From Sulfurimonas sp. (lineage in GTDB: Bacteria; Campylobacterota; Campylobacteria; Campylobacterales; Sulfurimonadaceae), in NCBI RefSeq assembly GCF_023228785.1, contig NZ_JALOAN010000009.1:1-64000 (forward strand): a stretch of DNA of 64,000 nucleotides, written 5' to 3'. The notes below the pieces were generated by a model. The model made no database searches and was not told the origin of the DNA. It saw nothing but the letters and a program-made list of their open reading frames with translations. Below, in pieces: positions 42,476 through 52,159 of the stretch. The translations under genes were made by a program, and so were the position numbers. Position 1 is the stretch's first letter, and every line of letters begins with the position of its first letter.

Positions 42476-43526
42476 TCTGATACTCCAATGCACTAAGAAG
42501 TGCGGAGGTAGAACTAACCGCCACTTCATCTTCTTCACTTAGATCTGCTTCAACTATATAAGTTTGTGCATCTTCTTTGAGTATCAAAACACTCAAAGCC
42601 TCATATCCTTTTGGGATCTTCTTAAAGATTATAGGCTTGTTTTGCTCATAAACCAAAGCACTTTTTTCAACCGTAAATGCGTTTTCTAAGCTCTTTTTTA
42701 TCTTTGCGAAATAGACTCTATTTAGCATCACATCTTTTGCATCTTCTATAACTGCTCTGATTTTTACAGATTGAGTCTCTTCATTTGCAATGTTTGAGAT
42801 CGCAACTATCTTAGCACTCTTGCTCTCAAAGTAGCATCTATCTCCTAGATCTATATTTTTTGCAACAGCGATAGGAATGTTTAGCTCCAAATATCTCTTT
42901 GAATCTGCATAGATTCTCATCATAGCTCTATTTGATTCTACTTTTTGCCCAACATTTACAGCTATGGCATCTACTAAACCATCTTTTGGTGCTAAGATAT
43001 TTATAAACTCAACAAGCGTGTGAGTCTCTCTAACTCTCTTTAGTAAAGCATCATCAAATCCACTCATAAGAAGTTCACTCTCACTAAGTTTTACTCTTAG
43101 CTGGGAGTTTAATTTCTCTTTTTTTGAGATAAGTAGAGTTTTTTGTGAGATGATTCCCTCGCTAAATAGTTTCTCATCTCTTTGGTAACTCTTTTGTGCA
43201 TTATCGCTCTCTATAAGAGCATTTATATACTCTTTTTGAAGCTTTAAAAGCTCACTACTTCTTAAAGAAAGAAGCTTCTGTGATTTTTTTACAGACTCTA
43301 ATGATTTGACAAAAATATCTATCACAACCGAATCAACTGCTAGTCCAATAGAGATAATATCTTTTGCATCTAAGCTTACTTTTGCGTTATATGCACCAAA
43401 CTCTATAGTTGTTGCTTTTTTTAGTTTTGTGGTTTTGATACCAAGTTCACTCTCTTGCTTTTGGCTCATCTCTATTGTTGCAAAAAGAGTTAAAAAGCCA
43501 AGTGTTAAAAGTGTTAATATTTTCAT
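42468..43526 (-). CDS. Efflux RND periplasmic adaptor subunit
   Basis: A 352-residue membrane-fusion protein linking the pump to the outer-membrane channel. It has a signal peptide (MKILTLLTLGFLTLFATIE), a long alpha-hairpin (about residues 95-160, rich in Leu/Lys/Glu), a lipoyl-like half motif (ILAPKDGLVDAIAVNVGQKV) and a beta-barrel. No His- or Met-rich metal-binding segment stands out. It overlaps the TolC-like gene by 4 bp. Confidence 0.85.
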   Translation of the reverse strand: MKILTLLTLGFLTLFATIEMSQKQESELGIKTTKLKKATTIEFGAYNAKVSLDAKDIISIGLAVDSVVIDIFVKSLESVKKSQKLLSLRSSELLKLQKEYINALIESDNAQKSYQRDEKLFSEGIISQKTLLISKKEKLNSQLRVKLSESELLMSGFDDALLKRVRETHTLVEFINILAPKDGLVDAIAVNVGQKVESNRAMMRIYADSKRYLELNIPIAVAKNIDLGDRCYFESKSAKIVAISNIANEETQSVKIRAVIEDAKDVMLNRVYFAKIKKSLENAFTVEKSALVYEQNKPIIFKKIPKGYEALSVLILKEDAQTYIVEADLSEEDEVAVSSTSALLSALEYQSE

Positions 43527-44698
43527 AGTTTTTCCCTCATGTCAGCTATTTTATAAAGCTCAAATAGTTCATTGTAGTACTCTTTTTTAATTTCTTGTAG
43601 CTCTAGTGTTATCTTTGAGTATGAACGCGTTGCATCTAAATATTCTAAAACACTACTATGTCCCTCTTTTAGAGACTTCTTTGCTAGATCTTTTAACTCC
43701 AAACTCATTGGCAAGATCTCCTCATCTAAAACAATGAGCTCTTCATAAAGAGTCTTTAGTCTCTGGCTAGATCCTTCAATTTGGCTCTGAATCTCTCTTA
43801 TTAATGCATCCTTTTTAGCCACAAGTGAAGCATCCTTATACAGTAACTCAGCTCTTTGTGTTTGGGCTTTTGAGCTTAAAAAGTCTAAAGGAAGACTCAC
43901 TCCAAATGTATAACGCTCTGTATCTAGCTCTTTTTCATAAAGCAGCTCGTAGCCGATGGAACTAAAGCTAGAGTTATAAACATTGTAAGAAGACTTTGTT
44001 GCACTTTGCTCGTAAGAGATCTCTTTTATAAGAGCATGATCTTGGACTTGTTTTAGTTCTATTGTTTTTGTGATTTTCGCCAAATCATTACACTCTAGAT
44101 CTGTGATCTCAAGATTATCAATCGCCTCGTTAAGGCTTGATAGATCTGTCATATAAGCTCTTTTGTAAGTTGTAACACTTCGCTTTGTAGTTGCTAGATC
44201 TAACTTATTAAAGAGTAGCTCTTTTTTTGAGATCTCACCAAGAACGTAGGCTCTTTGTAACTTTAAAAAGCCTTCATTTTGTTCATCGTATAGTCTTTGT
44301 AATGACTTACTCATATCTTTTGAGATACAAGCTTGATGATATGTTTTTGCTATATCAAGACTCAACATATCAAGGGTGTGAGACACACCTAGCTCTATGG
44401 CTTTAGTCTTTGCATCTACTGTTTTACTTTTATTTGCAAAGGGATGGTTTAGCTCTTGAGAGATGCCAACTGCATACTCTTCTCCTTTATCACCAGTCTC
44501 ATCTGCATGAGATATACTAAGCCCTAAGTATGGTGCATCGTAAGTGTTTAGAAGTTTTGTTTGAGCTATCTCTGATTTTGATTGCTCTTTTATTGATATT
44601 ACTCTTTTGCTCATACTTGCAGCTTCTAAGATCTCGCTTAGATTTTGCCCAAAGAGAGCTGTAGATATAAAAAGTGGTAAAAATAGTTTTATTTTCAT
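43523..44698 (-). CDS. TolC-family outer-membrane efflux protein
   Basis: A 391-residue protein with signal peptide MKIKLFLPLFISTALFG and two long helical repeats typical of outer-membrane efflux channels (LAKTYHQACISKDMSKSLQR; LKDLAKKSLKEGHSSVLEYL, the family's conserved GxxxxxDvLdAqr-like element). It is the outer-membrane partner of the adaptor and pump that follow. Confidence 0.85.
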   Translation of the reverse strand: MKIKLFLPLFISTALFGQNLSEILEAASMSKRVISIKEQSKSEIAQTKLLNTYDAPYLGLSISHADETGDKGEEYAVGISQELNHPFANKSKTVDAKTKAIELGVSHTLDMLSLDIAKTYHQACISKDMSKSLQRLYDEQNEGFLKLQRAYVLGEISKKELLFNKLDLATTKRSVTTYKRAYMTDLSSLNEAIDNLEITDLECNDLAKITKTIELKQVQDHALIKEISYEQSATKSSYNVYNSSFSSIGYELLYEKELDTERYTFGVSLPLDFLSSKAQTQRAELLYKDASLVAKKDALIREIQSQIEGSSQRLKTLYEELIVLDEEILPMSLELKDLAKKSLKEGHSSVLEYLDATRSYSKITLELQEIKKEYYNELFELYKIADMREKL

Positions 44699-44737
44699 AG
44701 TTTGACCTTTGTTTAAAATTTTGTTTTTAAAAAAAAT

Positions 44738-45037
44738 CTATGAGAGTGGAGGTCTTTGTGGAACTGGATTTACATTTGAACTTAGGCTGTATGTGATGCT
44801 ACAAGGTGCTACATCTAAGAGTTTAACATCTTTAGTTGATGCTTCTTCGAGATTAAAAGTAAAGATATTATGGATGGATTCATGGATCTTATCTTGCATA
44901 TCTGCTTTGTCAAAAGCTTTATAGCTAAGCTCATAAATGGCATCTTGATTTACATCTTCTACAACATAATCATGCACGACAAAAAAAGCAAATGTTAAAA
45001 GCAACAGAGTTAAAACTTTATTTCTAATCTTTTTCAT
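44738..45037 (-). CDS. Small exported protein heading the RND operon
   Basis: A 99-residue protein with one N-terminal membrane or signal segment (KVLTLLLLTFAFFVVHDYVV) and a short mature part with one cysteine and a Pro-rich end (NPVPQRPPLS). It lies 39 bp before the TolC-like gene in the same direction. No family recognised. It may be a periplasmic accessory protein of the efflux system. Confidence 0.55.
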   Translation of the reverse strand: MKKIRNKVLTLLLLTFAFFVVHDYVVEDVNQDAIYELSYKAFDKADMQDKIHESIHNIFTFNLEEASTKDVKLLDVAPCSITYSLSSNVNPVPQRPPLS

Positions 45038-45088
45038 AATGCATGCATTCTACATAAATTTCTATTACAAGAGTGTTAAGATATAAAA

Positions 45089-46942
45089 CTATATCTCAAT
45101 CCTAAAACAAGCTCCATCTTCATGGTTATGAACACTCAAACTTCCACCCAAATGCTCTTCTATAATCATCTTTGACATGTATAATCCTAGTCCCGTTCCG
45201 TTATGTTTATCTTTTGTAGAAAAGTATGGCTCAAAGATCTTCTCTTTTATAGCCTCCTCAACTCCTCCAGCATTATCACAAACTTCAACTATGAGTCTCT
45301 CTTTTTGACATCTTGTTTTGATGATAATTTTAGGATTTTTTATCTCTTTATCCACCAAAATATCTTTTGCATTTTTGATAAGATTTAGCATAACTTGAAT
45401 AAACTCATTTTTATATATATGAGTCAGATCTCGTCCTTGTGCATCTAGTTCAATCTCTACACCACTAAGTTCTAAGGACTTTTGCATTAAAGCCACACTT
45501 GTATTTACCACATCGCTAACAAGCACAAACTCTTTTGATTTATCTGGTCTAAAGTAGTTTCTAAAGTCATCTATAGTTACAGACATAAACTCTAAGATAC
45601 TATTTGCCTCAACTAACTTATCATCAAGATACTCTTTTGTTAACTCTTTATACTCATAAGCAGAACCGATGTTCATAAACAAGTATGACATCTGATTTAG
45701 TGGTTGTCTCCATTGATGAGCTATCATACTTAACATATCTCCCATTTCTGCCATTTTTGACTGCTGGATTAGCATCTTATCTTTTTGTCTTTGATCTCTG
45801 AGTCCATCAACGACTCTTTGTTCTAGCGATTCATTTAGACTCTCTAATTCATCAGCTCTTACTTGGACTTCATCTTGATACTCTAAAAATATACGGTTAA
45901 TTTTTCTTGAGAGAAGTAACGAAAGAACAACTACAAAGATAACAATAGCCGCTGATGCACTTAGTATAAATTCTAACTCATTATCTAATATCTGCTCTAA
46001 TTGATTTTGTTTTTCTAACTCTTTTTTACTCATCTTAGATGTCTCAAAACCATAAACTAAGTGCCAATCAAGTGGCTCATAATACTTAGAATAGTAGTAA
46101 AAATCATCTAGCGTATCTTTATACCATTTTGGCTCTTTTGAGAGGTTTTTAGATATAAGTTCAAGTGAATTATCTCCTAAAAATGATGACATTTTTTTAG
46201 ATATAAATATAGGATCTTTAGATTCATATAAACCCATAAAATCTGCTCTATCCATAGGTATACTCTTAAGCATCTCTAAAAGTTCAAACTTTAGAGCATC
46301 TCTTTGTCTCTCAACATTTATTGATGATCCTATGTAGTAATTATGAATATTTAGGTTTTTAACATAAGTTATATAGCTTTGGCCTTTTTCATAAAAATCA
46401 CTCTCTATAAATCCCTCTTGATTTTTTCTAACCTTTTGGATCTCTTCTAATATAACAGCTCTATGATTTGCATCTTCATAAGCTATAATATTTTTTTGAG
46501 GTAAGTTTAGACTTCTAGAAAGAATATTTTCTCCTGTGAAACTCGTAAGAAAAACTGGGTTTTTGCTTGTATTAAATGCCATCTGAGAATCTATTACTCT
46601 CTGTTTTATCTCTTTTGTAAATCTTTTACTATTGTACTTCTCATATATATATCTTGCACTATCATAAGCGAGATCTACACTCTGTTTTAACTCTATTTTT
46701 ATGCCATCAACTAAACGGTTGTTCTTATAATCAAAAAGAAGGTTTAACTGATCAACCCAGATCTCACTCTTTGCTTTTTTAGACTCTATATGCTCAGCTA
46801 TTGAGATCTCTTTTACCTTTTTAAAGTAGGCATTAACTTTTTCTATATAAAAGGTAGTTATAAAAAAACTAGCCGTTAAAACTAAGGCTAATGGCACTAG
46901 TACTATAAGGTACGAGATTACTCTTTTTTCATTTATTTTCAT
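45089..46942 (-). CDS. Cache-type sensor histidine kinase
   Basis: A 617-residue membrane kinase with helices at about residues 10-30 and 335-360, flanking a large periplasmic Cache-like sensor (SYITYVKNLNIHNYYIGSSI; PKWYKDTLDDFYYYSKYYEP). A coiled coil follows, then the H-box MLSMIAHQWRQPLNQMSYLF characteristic of Campylobacterota kinases, an N-box (IQVMLNLIKNAKDIL) and G-boxes (DNAGGVEEAI, KHNGTGLGLYMSKMI). No response regulator is adjacent. Its location beside the efflux operon suggests a possible link to the orphan regulator at 38620; this is not shown. Confidence 0.85.
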   Translation of the reverse strand: MKINEKRVISYLIVLVPLALVLTASFFITTFYIEKVNAYFKKVKEISIAEHIESKKAKSEIWVDQLNLLFDYKNNRLVDGIKIELKQSVDLAYDSARYIYEKYNSKRFTKEIKQRVIDSQMAFNTSKNPVFLTSFTGENILSRSLNLPQKNIIAYEDANHRAVILEEIQKVRKNQEGFIESDFYEKGQSYITYVKNLNIHNYYIGSSINVERQRDALKFELLEMLKSIPMDRADFMGLYESKDPIFISKKMSSFLGDNSLELISKNLSKEPKWYKDTLDDFYYYSKYYEPLDWHLVYGFETSKMSKKELEKQNQLEQILDNELEFILSASAAIVIFVVVLSLLLSRKINRIFLEYQDEVQVRADELESLNESLEQRVVDGLRDQRQKDKMLIQQSKMAEMGDMLSMIAHQWRQPLNQMSYLFMNIGSAYEYKELTKEYLDDKLVEANSILEFMSVTIDDFRNYFRPDKSKEFVLVSDVVNTSVALMQKSLELSGVEIELDAQGRDLTHIYKNEFIQVMLNLIKNAKDILVDKEIKNPKIIIKTRCQKERLIVEVCDNAGGVEEAIKEKIFEPYFSTKDKHNGTGLGLYMSKMIIEEHLGGSLSVHNHEDGACFRIEI

Positions 46943-46944
46943 TT

Positions 46945-48129
46945 TTACTCTTCACTTATTATGCTTAATTCTTTTTTTGGCTTCAAACCTAACTCTACAA
47001 GATTCTCAGCTCGCTTTATGATATTTCCTTTACCACTCTTTAATCTCTTCATAGAGATATCATAAGAGTCTTGAGCTTTTACTAGATGCTCTTTAACCTT
47101 TAGCATCTCATCTACAAACAACACAAGTTTTTCATACATTGCCTCAGCTTCACTCACTATCTTTTGGGCGTGATCTTCTTGATTTTTAGTCCGCCAAATA
47201 TGCTCAATGGTTCTAAGTGTCACTAAAAGAGTAGATGGTGAGACTACTAAGATATTACTATCATAAGCTCGCTTAAAAAACTCTCCATCTCCATCTAAAG
47301 CCAAGTGAAAAGCTCCCTCTATTGGCATAAATAAAAGTGTGAAGTCGAGTGTGTTTACACCTTCAAGTGCGTCATATTTTTTAGCACTTAACTCTTTTAT
47401 ATGTGTATTTATTGAGCTTAAATGTTCCCTAAGTGCAAGACTTTTTAACTTCTCATCACTCTCTTTTATAAACCTCTCATAAGCTACAAGAGAGACTTTA
47501 GAGTCTATGATAATATCTCTTTTTTGTGGCATATGAATGACTACGTCTGGACGATAACTCCTGCCCTCATCAGATTTTAGACTCACTTGTGTTTTATACT
47601 CTATTCCTTCTCTTAAACCTGATTCTTCTAAGATTCTAGCTAAGATTATTTCACCCCAGTTTCCTTGAGTCTTATTCTCACCCTTTAGTGCACTTGTAAG
47701 ATTTAGTGCATCTTGTGAGAGTTGTGCGTTCATCTCTTTTAATCTTACTAACTCATCTTTTAAAAGATGTCTCTCTTTTGTCTCATAAGTAAACTGCTCT
47801 TTTGATTGGTTTGAGAAGTTTGCTATCTGTTCACGAAATGGACGAAGTAACATCTCAAAATGCTCTTTATGAGTATGATTAAAGCTCTTTGATTTTGTCT
47901 CAAAGATCTCATTTGCTAAGAGTCTAAACTCTTTTGAGAGTTCTTCTTTTGCACTTTGGAGCATCTCTATCTTTTCATAATGAGATTTTATATTTTCGTC
48001 ATACTTGTTATTTAAGATTGCATATCTCATTCTCAAGTCATTTTTAGCTTGAAGAGTTGAGATATAAAGATATAGCAATACGACTATTATAACACCACAA
48101 ATAAGCAACAGGGCTAAATATAGATCCAT
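46945..48129 (-). CDS. rmuC: DNA recombination protein RmuC
   Basis: A 394-residue protein with an N-terminal membrane helix (LLLICGVIIVVLLYLYIS), a long coiled coil and the C-terminal RmuC domain: NWGEIILARILEESGL, RPDVVIHMPQKRDIIIDSKVSLVAYE and FLLFMPIEGAFHLAL-type pattern (TLLFMPIEGAFHLALDGD). The family has a predicted nuclease-like fold and limits inversions in E. coli; its mechanism is not settled. It is 2 bp before the kinase gene. Confidence 0.9.
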   Translation of the reverse strand: MDLYLALLLICGVIIVVLLYLYISTLQAKNDLRMRYAILNNKYDENIKSHYEKIEMLQSAKEELSKEFRLLANEIFETKSKSFNHTHKEHFEMLLRPFREQIANFSNQSKEQFTYETKERHLLKDELVRLKEMNAQLSQDALNLTSALKGENKTQGNWGEIILARILEESGLREGIEYKTQVSLKSDEGRSYRPDVVIHMPQKRDIIIDSKVSLVAYERFIKESDEKLKSLALREHLSSINTHIKELSAKKYDALEGVNTLDFTLLFMPIEGAFHLALDGDGEFFKRAYDSNILVVSPSTLLVTLRTIEHIWRTKNQEDHAQKIVSEAEAMYEKLVLFVDEMLKVKEHLVKAQDSYDISMKRLKSGKGNIIKRAENLVELGLKPKKELSIISEE

Positions 48130-48229
48130 CTTAAAATCCTAAATTTCAATTGAGTAAATTATACAGTATTTGTATTTGTATTGTCTCATTACAAGGCAAA
48201 ATGTCATTTTTTATGCTAAAATCATTTTT

Positions 48230-50413
48230 ATGATCAAATGGCATGAAGGTCTAAGTCTTGGCGTAAAATCCATTGATGATGACCATAAACAACTCCTAAA
48301 TATTATCAACAGACTCTCAGATGCTATAAGAGATGGCAATGCTCAAGAGATTATAGATAAGACCTTTCAAGACCTAGAGAAGTATGTTATAGAGCATTTT
48401 CACAGAGAAGAGCTTCTACTAGCAAAATGTAACTGCTTACATATAAAAGAACATATCGCTCAACATAGAGAGTTTGCTAAAAAAGTCCCTGAATTAAAAG
48501 CTAAACTAGCCAATGCAAAAAACAGTGCTATGGCACAAGAAGTAAGCTACTTTCTAACAGACTGGCTTTTTAACCACATCATAGAAGAAGATATCCCAAC
48601 TATTGGTCTTTTTGAAAAATGTGGACTTACAGAACAAAAAAAGAATAAAAAAAAGAATTTTATTTCACAAATAACAAAAAAAACTATAGAAAATTTTAGC
48701 TTTACAAAGAGAATCTTTCTCTCAGCCATCATTCCTCTACTTGGAATGCTACTTTTTGGGACTATTATACTTTTTAACAACCTTACAACATATATAAATA
48801 TGAAAAAAACATCTTCTATCACGAAAATAGTATCAAATGTAGACAGAGTTGTTCACGATATGCAGATAGAAAGAGGTTTAAGTAGTGGGGATATCACTTG
48901 TATAGATGGTAAATTTAAAGACTCTCTAAAAGAACAAAGACATACTCTTGATATCTCAGCAAAAAAATTTTTAGAAGAAGTTAATTTAGCAAGTATCAAG
49001 CGTATTGACGTGATACAGCCATATATAAAAACATTCCAGATGGATCATTCATCACTAAAAGAGCTTAGAGATAAGATAGATGCAAAAACCATTACTCAAG
49101 CCGAGGCGATAAAGTCTTATACAAAAATTATAAAAAACATACTAAATATCACTCCAAAAATAGCCTTTTTAAACTACGATAGAGAGATCTCTTCTAACAT
49201 TACTACTCTCTCTTCCTTACAACATCTAAAAGAATCTTTAGGAAAACAAAGAGCTTATGCAACAATGCTTATAGAAAACAAAGATGGTTTACTTGAAGAA
49301 TTTATAGACTTTGCAACCCTAGAAGGAACTCAAGAGGCTTTTTTTGAAACATTTAAACAGAGTGCATCTAAGTCACAAAAAAATGCTTACAATTCTATAA
49401 TGATTTCAGATATAGCAAAAAAAGTAGATGAATATAAAGAGAGTATTTATTTAAGAAAATTTGACTCTCTTAACTCACAAGTCTGGTTTGATTCCATGAC
49501 AGATCTGATAGATGAGATAAAAATTTTTGAAGATAGCCTTCTGTTTAAAATAGACTCTTTAGTAGATGCGAGCATAGACGATTCTGTAATTCATCTTCTT
49601 TTATGGTTATCTTTTGCTACGACAATCTTAATAGTTACACTCTCTATGCTATACACTTTTAGAACAAGTACAAAATACCAGATCCATCAACTCACAGATG
49701 CCATGAAAGATTTAGCTAAAGGAGGAAGATCCCTTAGACTCTCTCCTATAAATATAAACAGAGATGAGTTGGCTTTTATGTACGATGCATATGAGACAAC
49801 TAGGCAAAAACTTCTAAAAGGCGATATATACACCCAACTATATCTAAGCAAAAAAGAGTTAGAGATCCAAACTCATCAAAAACAAAATGTTGAGCTTCAA
49901 GAGATGGCGTATATAGATCCACTTACAGGAGCGATAAATCGTCGTAAATTTGATGAATTATCCCAAGAAGAGCTTGAGCGTTCAAATCGATACAAGAGTG
50001 AGTTGAGTTTTTTGATGTTAGACATAGATCATTTTAAGAACATAAACGATACCTATGGACATGACGCTGGAGATGAAGTTCTTAAACACTTCTCCGCTAT
50101 ATGCCTAAAGATGGCAAGAAGCTTAGATATCGTTGCTAGAGTTGGCGGTGAAGAGTTTGTAGTAATGTTAAGAGAGACTGATTCAAAGGGTGCTTTTATA
50201 TTTGCTGAGAGATTTCGCCAAGAGATCTTTGATTCTGAATTAAATATTGATGGAAATATTATAAAATATAGCGTAAGTATAGGAATATCATCAAGAAAAG
50301 AAGATGACAAAGATGTACGCTCAATCCTCCAAAGAGCAGACAAAGCACTCTATGAGGCTAAAAATGCTGGAAGAAACCGCAGTGTTGTCTACTCCAATGC
50401 TGCAAAAAATTAA
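48230..50413 (+). CDS. Hemerythrin-NIT-GGDEF diguanylate cyclase
   Basis: A 727-residue signalling protein. Residues 1-130 form a bacteriohemerythrin domain with the iron ligands in DDDHKQLL, HFHREELLL, HIAQHREF and LFNHIIEED, suited to O2 or NO sensing. Membrane helices at about 165-190 and 450-470 flank a periplasmic nitrate/nitrite-sensor-like (NIT) region with MQIERGLSSGD. A HAMP-like linker leads to a C-terminal GGDEF domain with GGEEF and an RSLD inhibitory (RxxD) site five residues before it, so it should make c-di-GMP under product inhibition. The start at 48230 is chosen because the hemerythrin domain begins there. Signals are inferred from domains. Confidence 0.85.
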   Translation: MIKWHEGLSLGVKSIDDDHKQLLNIINRLSDAIRDGNAQEIIDKTFQDLEKYVIEHFHREELLLAKCNCLHIKEHIAQHREFAKKVPELKAKLANAKNSAMAQEVSYFLTDWLFNHIIEEDIPTIGLFEKCGLTEQKKNKKKNFISQITKKTIENFSFTKRIFLSAIIPLLGMLLFGTIILFNNLTTYINMKKTSSITKIVSNVDRVVHDMQIERGLSSGDITCIDGKFKDSLKEQRHTLDISAKKFLEEVNLASIKRIDVIQPYIKTFQMDHSSLKELRDKIDAKTITQAEAIKSYTKIIKNILNITPKIAFLNYDREISSNITTLSSLQHLKESLGKQRAYATMLIENKDGLLEEFIDFATLEGTQEAFFETFKQSASKSQKNAYNSIMISDIAKKVDEYKESIYLRKFDSLNSQVWFDSMTDLIDEIKIFEDSLLFKIDSLVDASIDDSVIHLLLWLSFATTILIVTLSMLYTFRTSTKYQIHQLTDAMKDLAKGGRSLRLSPININRDELAFMYDAYETTRQKLLKGDIYTQLYLSKKELEIQTHQKQNVELQEMAYIDPLTGAINRRKFDELSQEELERSNRYKSELSFLMLDIDHFKNINDTYGHDAGDEVLKHFSAICLKMARSLDIVARVGGEEFVVMLRETDSKGAFIFAERFRQEIFDSELNIDGNIIKYSVSIGISSRKEDDKDVRSILQRADKALYEAKNAGRNRSVVYSNAAKN

Positions 50414-50514
50414 TTTTTCGAGAGATTCAAAATATTTTTAGACCTTTTTACACAATACAAGCTTAAACTATCAAACATCTAATCAACTTCAAGCTAAATT
50501 TTGTTTAACTTGGA

Positions 50515-50560
50515 TATAATCCGCCAAATAGTTTAAGGGGAAGGTGCTTTGCGTTTGGCA
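50515..50560 (+). promoter_or_regulatory. Promoter and leader hairpin of the DEAD-box gene
   Basis: TATAAT (50515-50520) is followed by a leader with GCCAAA (50523-50528) and TTTGGC (50554-50559) that can pair around an AAGGGGAAGG-rich loop. The structure could influence translation; cold-shock helicase mRNAs are often controlled this way, but no such control is shown here. Confidence 0.4.
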
Positions 50561-50594
50561 AAATTGTATCATCTCCTTAATTACAAGGATAATG

Positions 50595-52133
50595 ATGCAA
50601 GAACATGCACAAACAGAACTAAACGTACCCGCAAAGGAGAACCTAATCACATTTGATGACTTAGGTTTAAACAAAGACATACTTAGAAGCGTAAAAGAAG
50701 CTGGTTTTACAGTACCAAGCCCTATCCAAGTCGCAGCAATCCCATTTATACTACAAGGTCGCGACATTGTTGGTCAAGCTCACACTGGAACAGGTAAAAC
50801 TGCAGCCTTTGGACTTCCTGCACTAAACAACATAGATCCAAAAGCTGGAGTTGAGATACTAGTTATCACTCCAACAAGAGAACTTGCTACTCAAGTAAGT
50901 GATGAACTTTTCAAATACGGTAGAACAATAAATGCTAAAACTGTTACAGTTTATGGCGGAAGCTCATATAAACGTCAAATTGACCTAATAGAGAGAGGTG
51001 CAAGCGTAGTTGTTGCTACTCCAGGACGTCTCTTAGACATACTCAAGAAAAACCTAGTAAAAGATTTTACACCTAGCATAGTTGTTTTAGATGAAGCAGA
51101 TGAGATGCTAGATATGGGATTTTTAGATGACATCAATGAGATATTCTCTTATCTTCCAACAAATCGTCAAACTCTACTATTCTCAGCAACAATGCCAAAG
51201 CCTATAAAGCTTCTAGCTCAGAGAATTCTAGACAACCCTGAGTTTATCTCTATCACTCAAGGTGAAACTACAAACACAGATATAGAACAACTTTATTATG
51301 TTATAGAAGAGTCTGAGAGAGATGATGCGATCATCCGTCTTATGGATTCAGAAGAGACTACAAAGTCAGTTGTATTTTGTAGAACAAAGAGCGAAGTTGA
51401 TAGACTATCAAATGTTCTCTCAAACGCTGGTTACCTAGCAAATGGACTTCATGGAGATATGGAGCAACGTCAACGTGAGACTGTTATCAAGGGTTTTAAA
51501 TCAAACTCTGTAAAAGTTCTAGTGGCAACCGATGTAGCTGCTCGTGGTATCCATGTTAACAACATCTCTCATGTTTTTAACTACCATATTCCTTTTGATC
51601 CAGAGTCTTATGTTCACCGTATTGGTAGAACTGGTCGTGCTGGAACTAAGGGTAAAGCTATCACACTTCTAACTCCACTAGAGTTTAAAGAGCTTCAACG
51701 CATCAAGCAAAAAGTTGGAACTTCAATGGCACATGCATATGTACCAAGTAAAACTGACTTAAGAAGCACTACTATTGACAATCTTGTTAAAAAAGTAGAA
51801 GATCATAAGATCTACGATGAAGCACATAAAGTTCTAGACAAACTTAGAGAAGATATAGATGAAGAGCAAATGGCTTATAAACTTATCTCTATGCTACTAG
51901 ATCAACAAGATATTAAGGGACCAAACAGCATTGGTATCCCAGCTGATAAAATGGAAGCAATTCTTGCAAGAGCTTCTCAAAGAAATGACTCAAGAGGAAA
52001 AGGTGGTCGCTCAAGAGGCGGATCATTCCGTTCTAACAGCAGTCGTCCTGCAGGTCAATCAGATAGAAACCGTTCAGGTGGATATCGTGGTACTGCAAGT
52101 CGTGACAAAAACCGTTCAAGCAGAGCGAGATAA
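50595..52133 (+). CDS. DEAD-box RNA helicase
   Basis: An ATP-dependent RNA helicase, 512 residues. The Q-motif region is FDDLGLNKDILRSV. AHTGTGKTAAFG (motif I), TPTRELA (Ia), TPGRLLD (Ib), VLDEADEML (II), SATMP (III), ARGIH (V) and HRIGRTGRAG (VI) are all intact. The tail is Arg/Gly/Ser-rich (RGKGGRSRGGSFRSNSSR), as in CsdA/DeaD-like helicases that act on structured RNA and ribosome assembly. I prefer the ATG at 50595 (AAGGA at 5-6 nt) to an upstream in-frame ATG at 50544. Confidence 0.92.
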   Translation: MQEHAQTELNVPAKENLITFDDLGLNKDILRSVKEAGFTVPSPIQVAAIPFILQGRDIVGQAHTGTGKTAAFGLPALNNIDPKAGVEILVITPTRELATQVSDELFKYGRTINAKTVTVYGGSSYKRQIDLIERGASVVVATPGRLLDILKKNLVKDFTPSIVVLDEADEMLDMGFLDDINEIFSYLPTNRQTLLFSATMPKPIKLLAQRILDNPEFISITQGETTNTDIEQLYYVIEESERDDAIIRLMDSEETTKSVVFCRTKSEVDRLSNVLSNAGYLANGLHGDMEQRQRETVIKGFKSNSVKVLVATDVAARGIHVNNISHVFNYHIPFDPESYVHRIGRTGRAGTKGKAITLLTPLEFKELQRIKQKVGTSMAHAYVPSKTDLRSTTIDNLVKKVEDHKIYDEAHKVLDKLREDIDEEQMAYKLISMLLDQQDIKGPNSIGIPADKMEAILARASQRNDSRGKGGRSRGGSFRSNSSRPAGQSDRNRSGGYRGTASRDKNRSSRAR

Positions 52134-52159
52134 ACTCCCAACTCGTCGTCCTAAACTCC

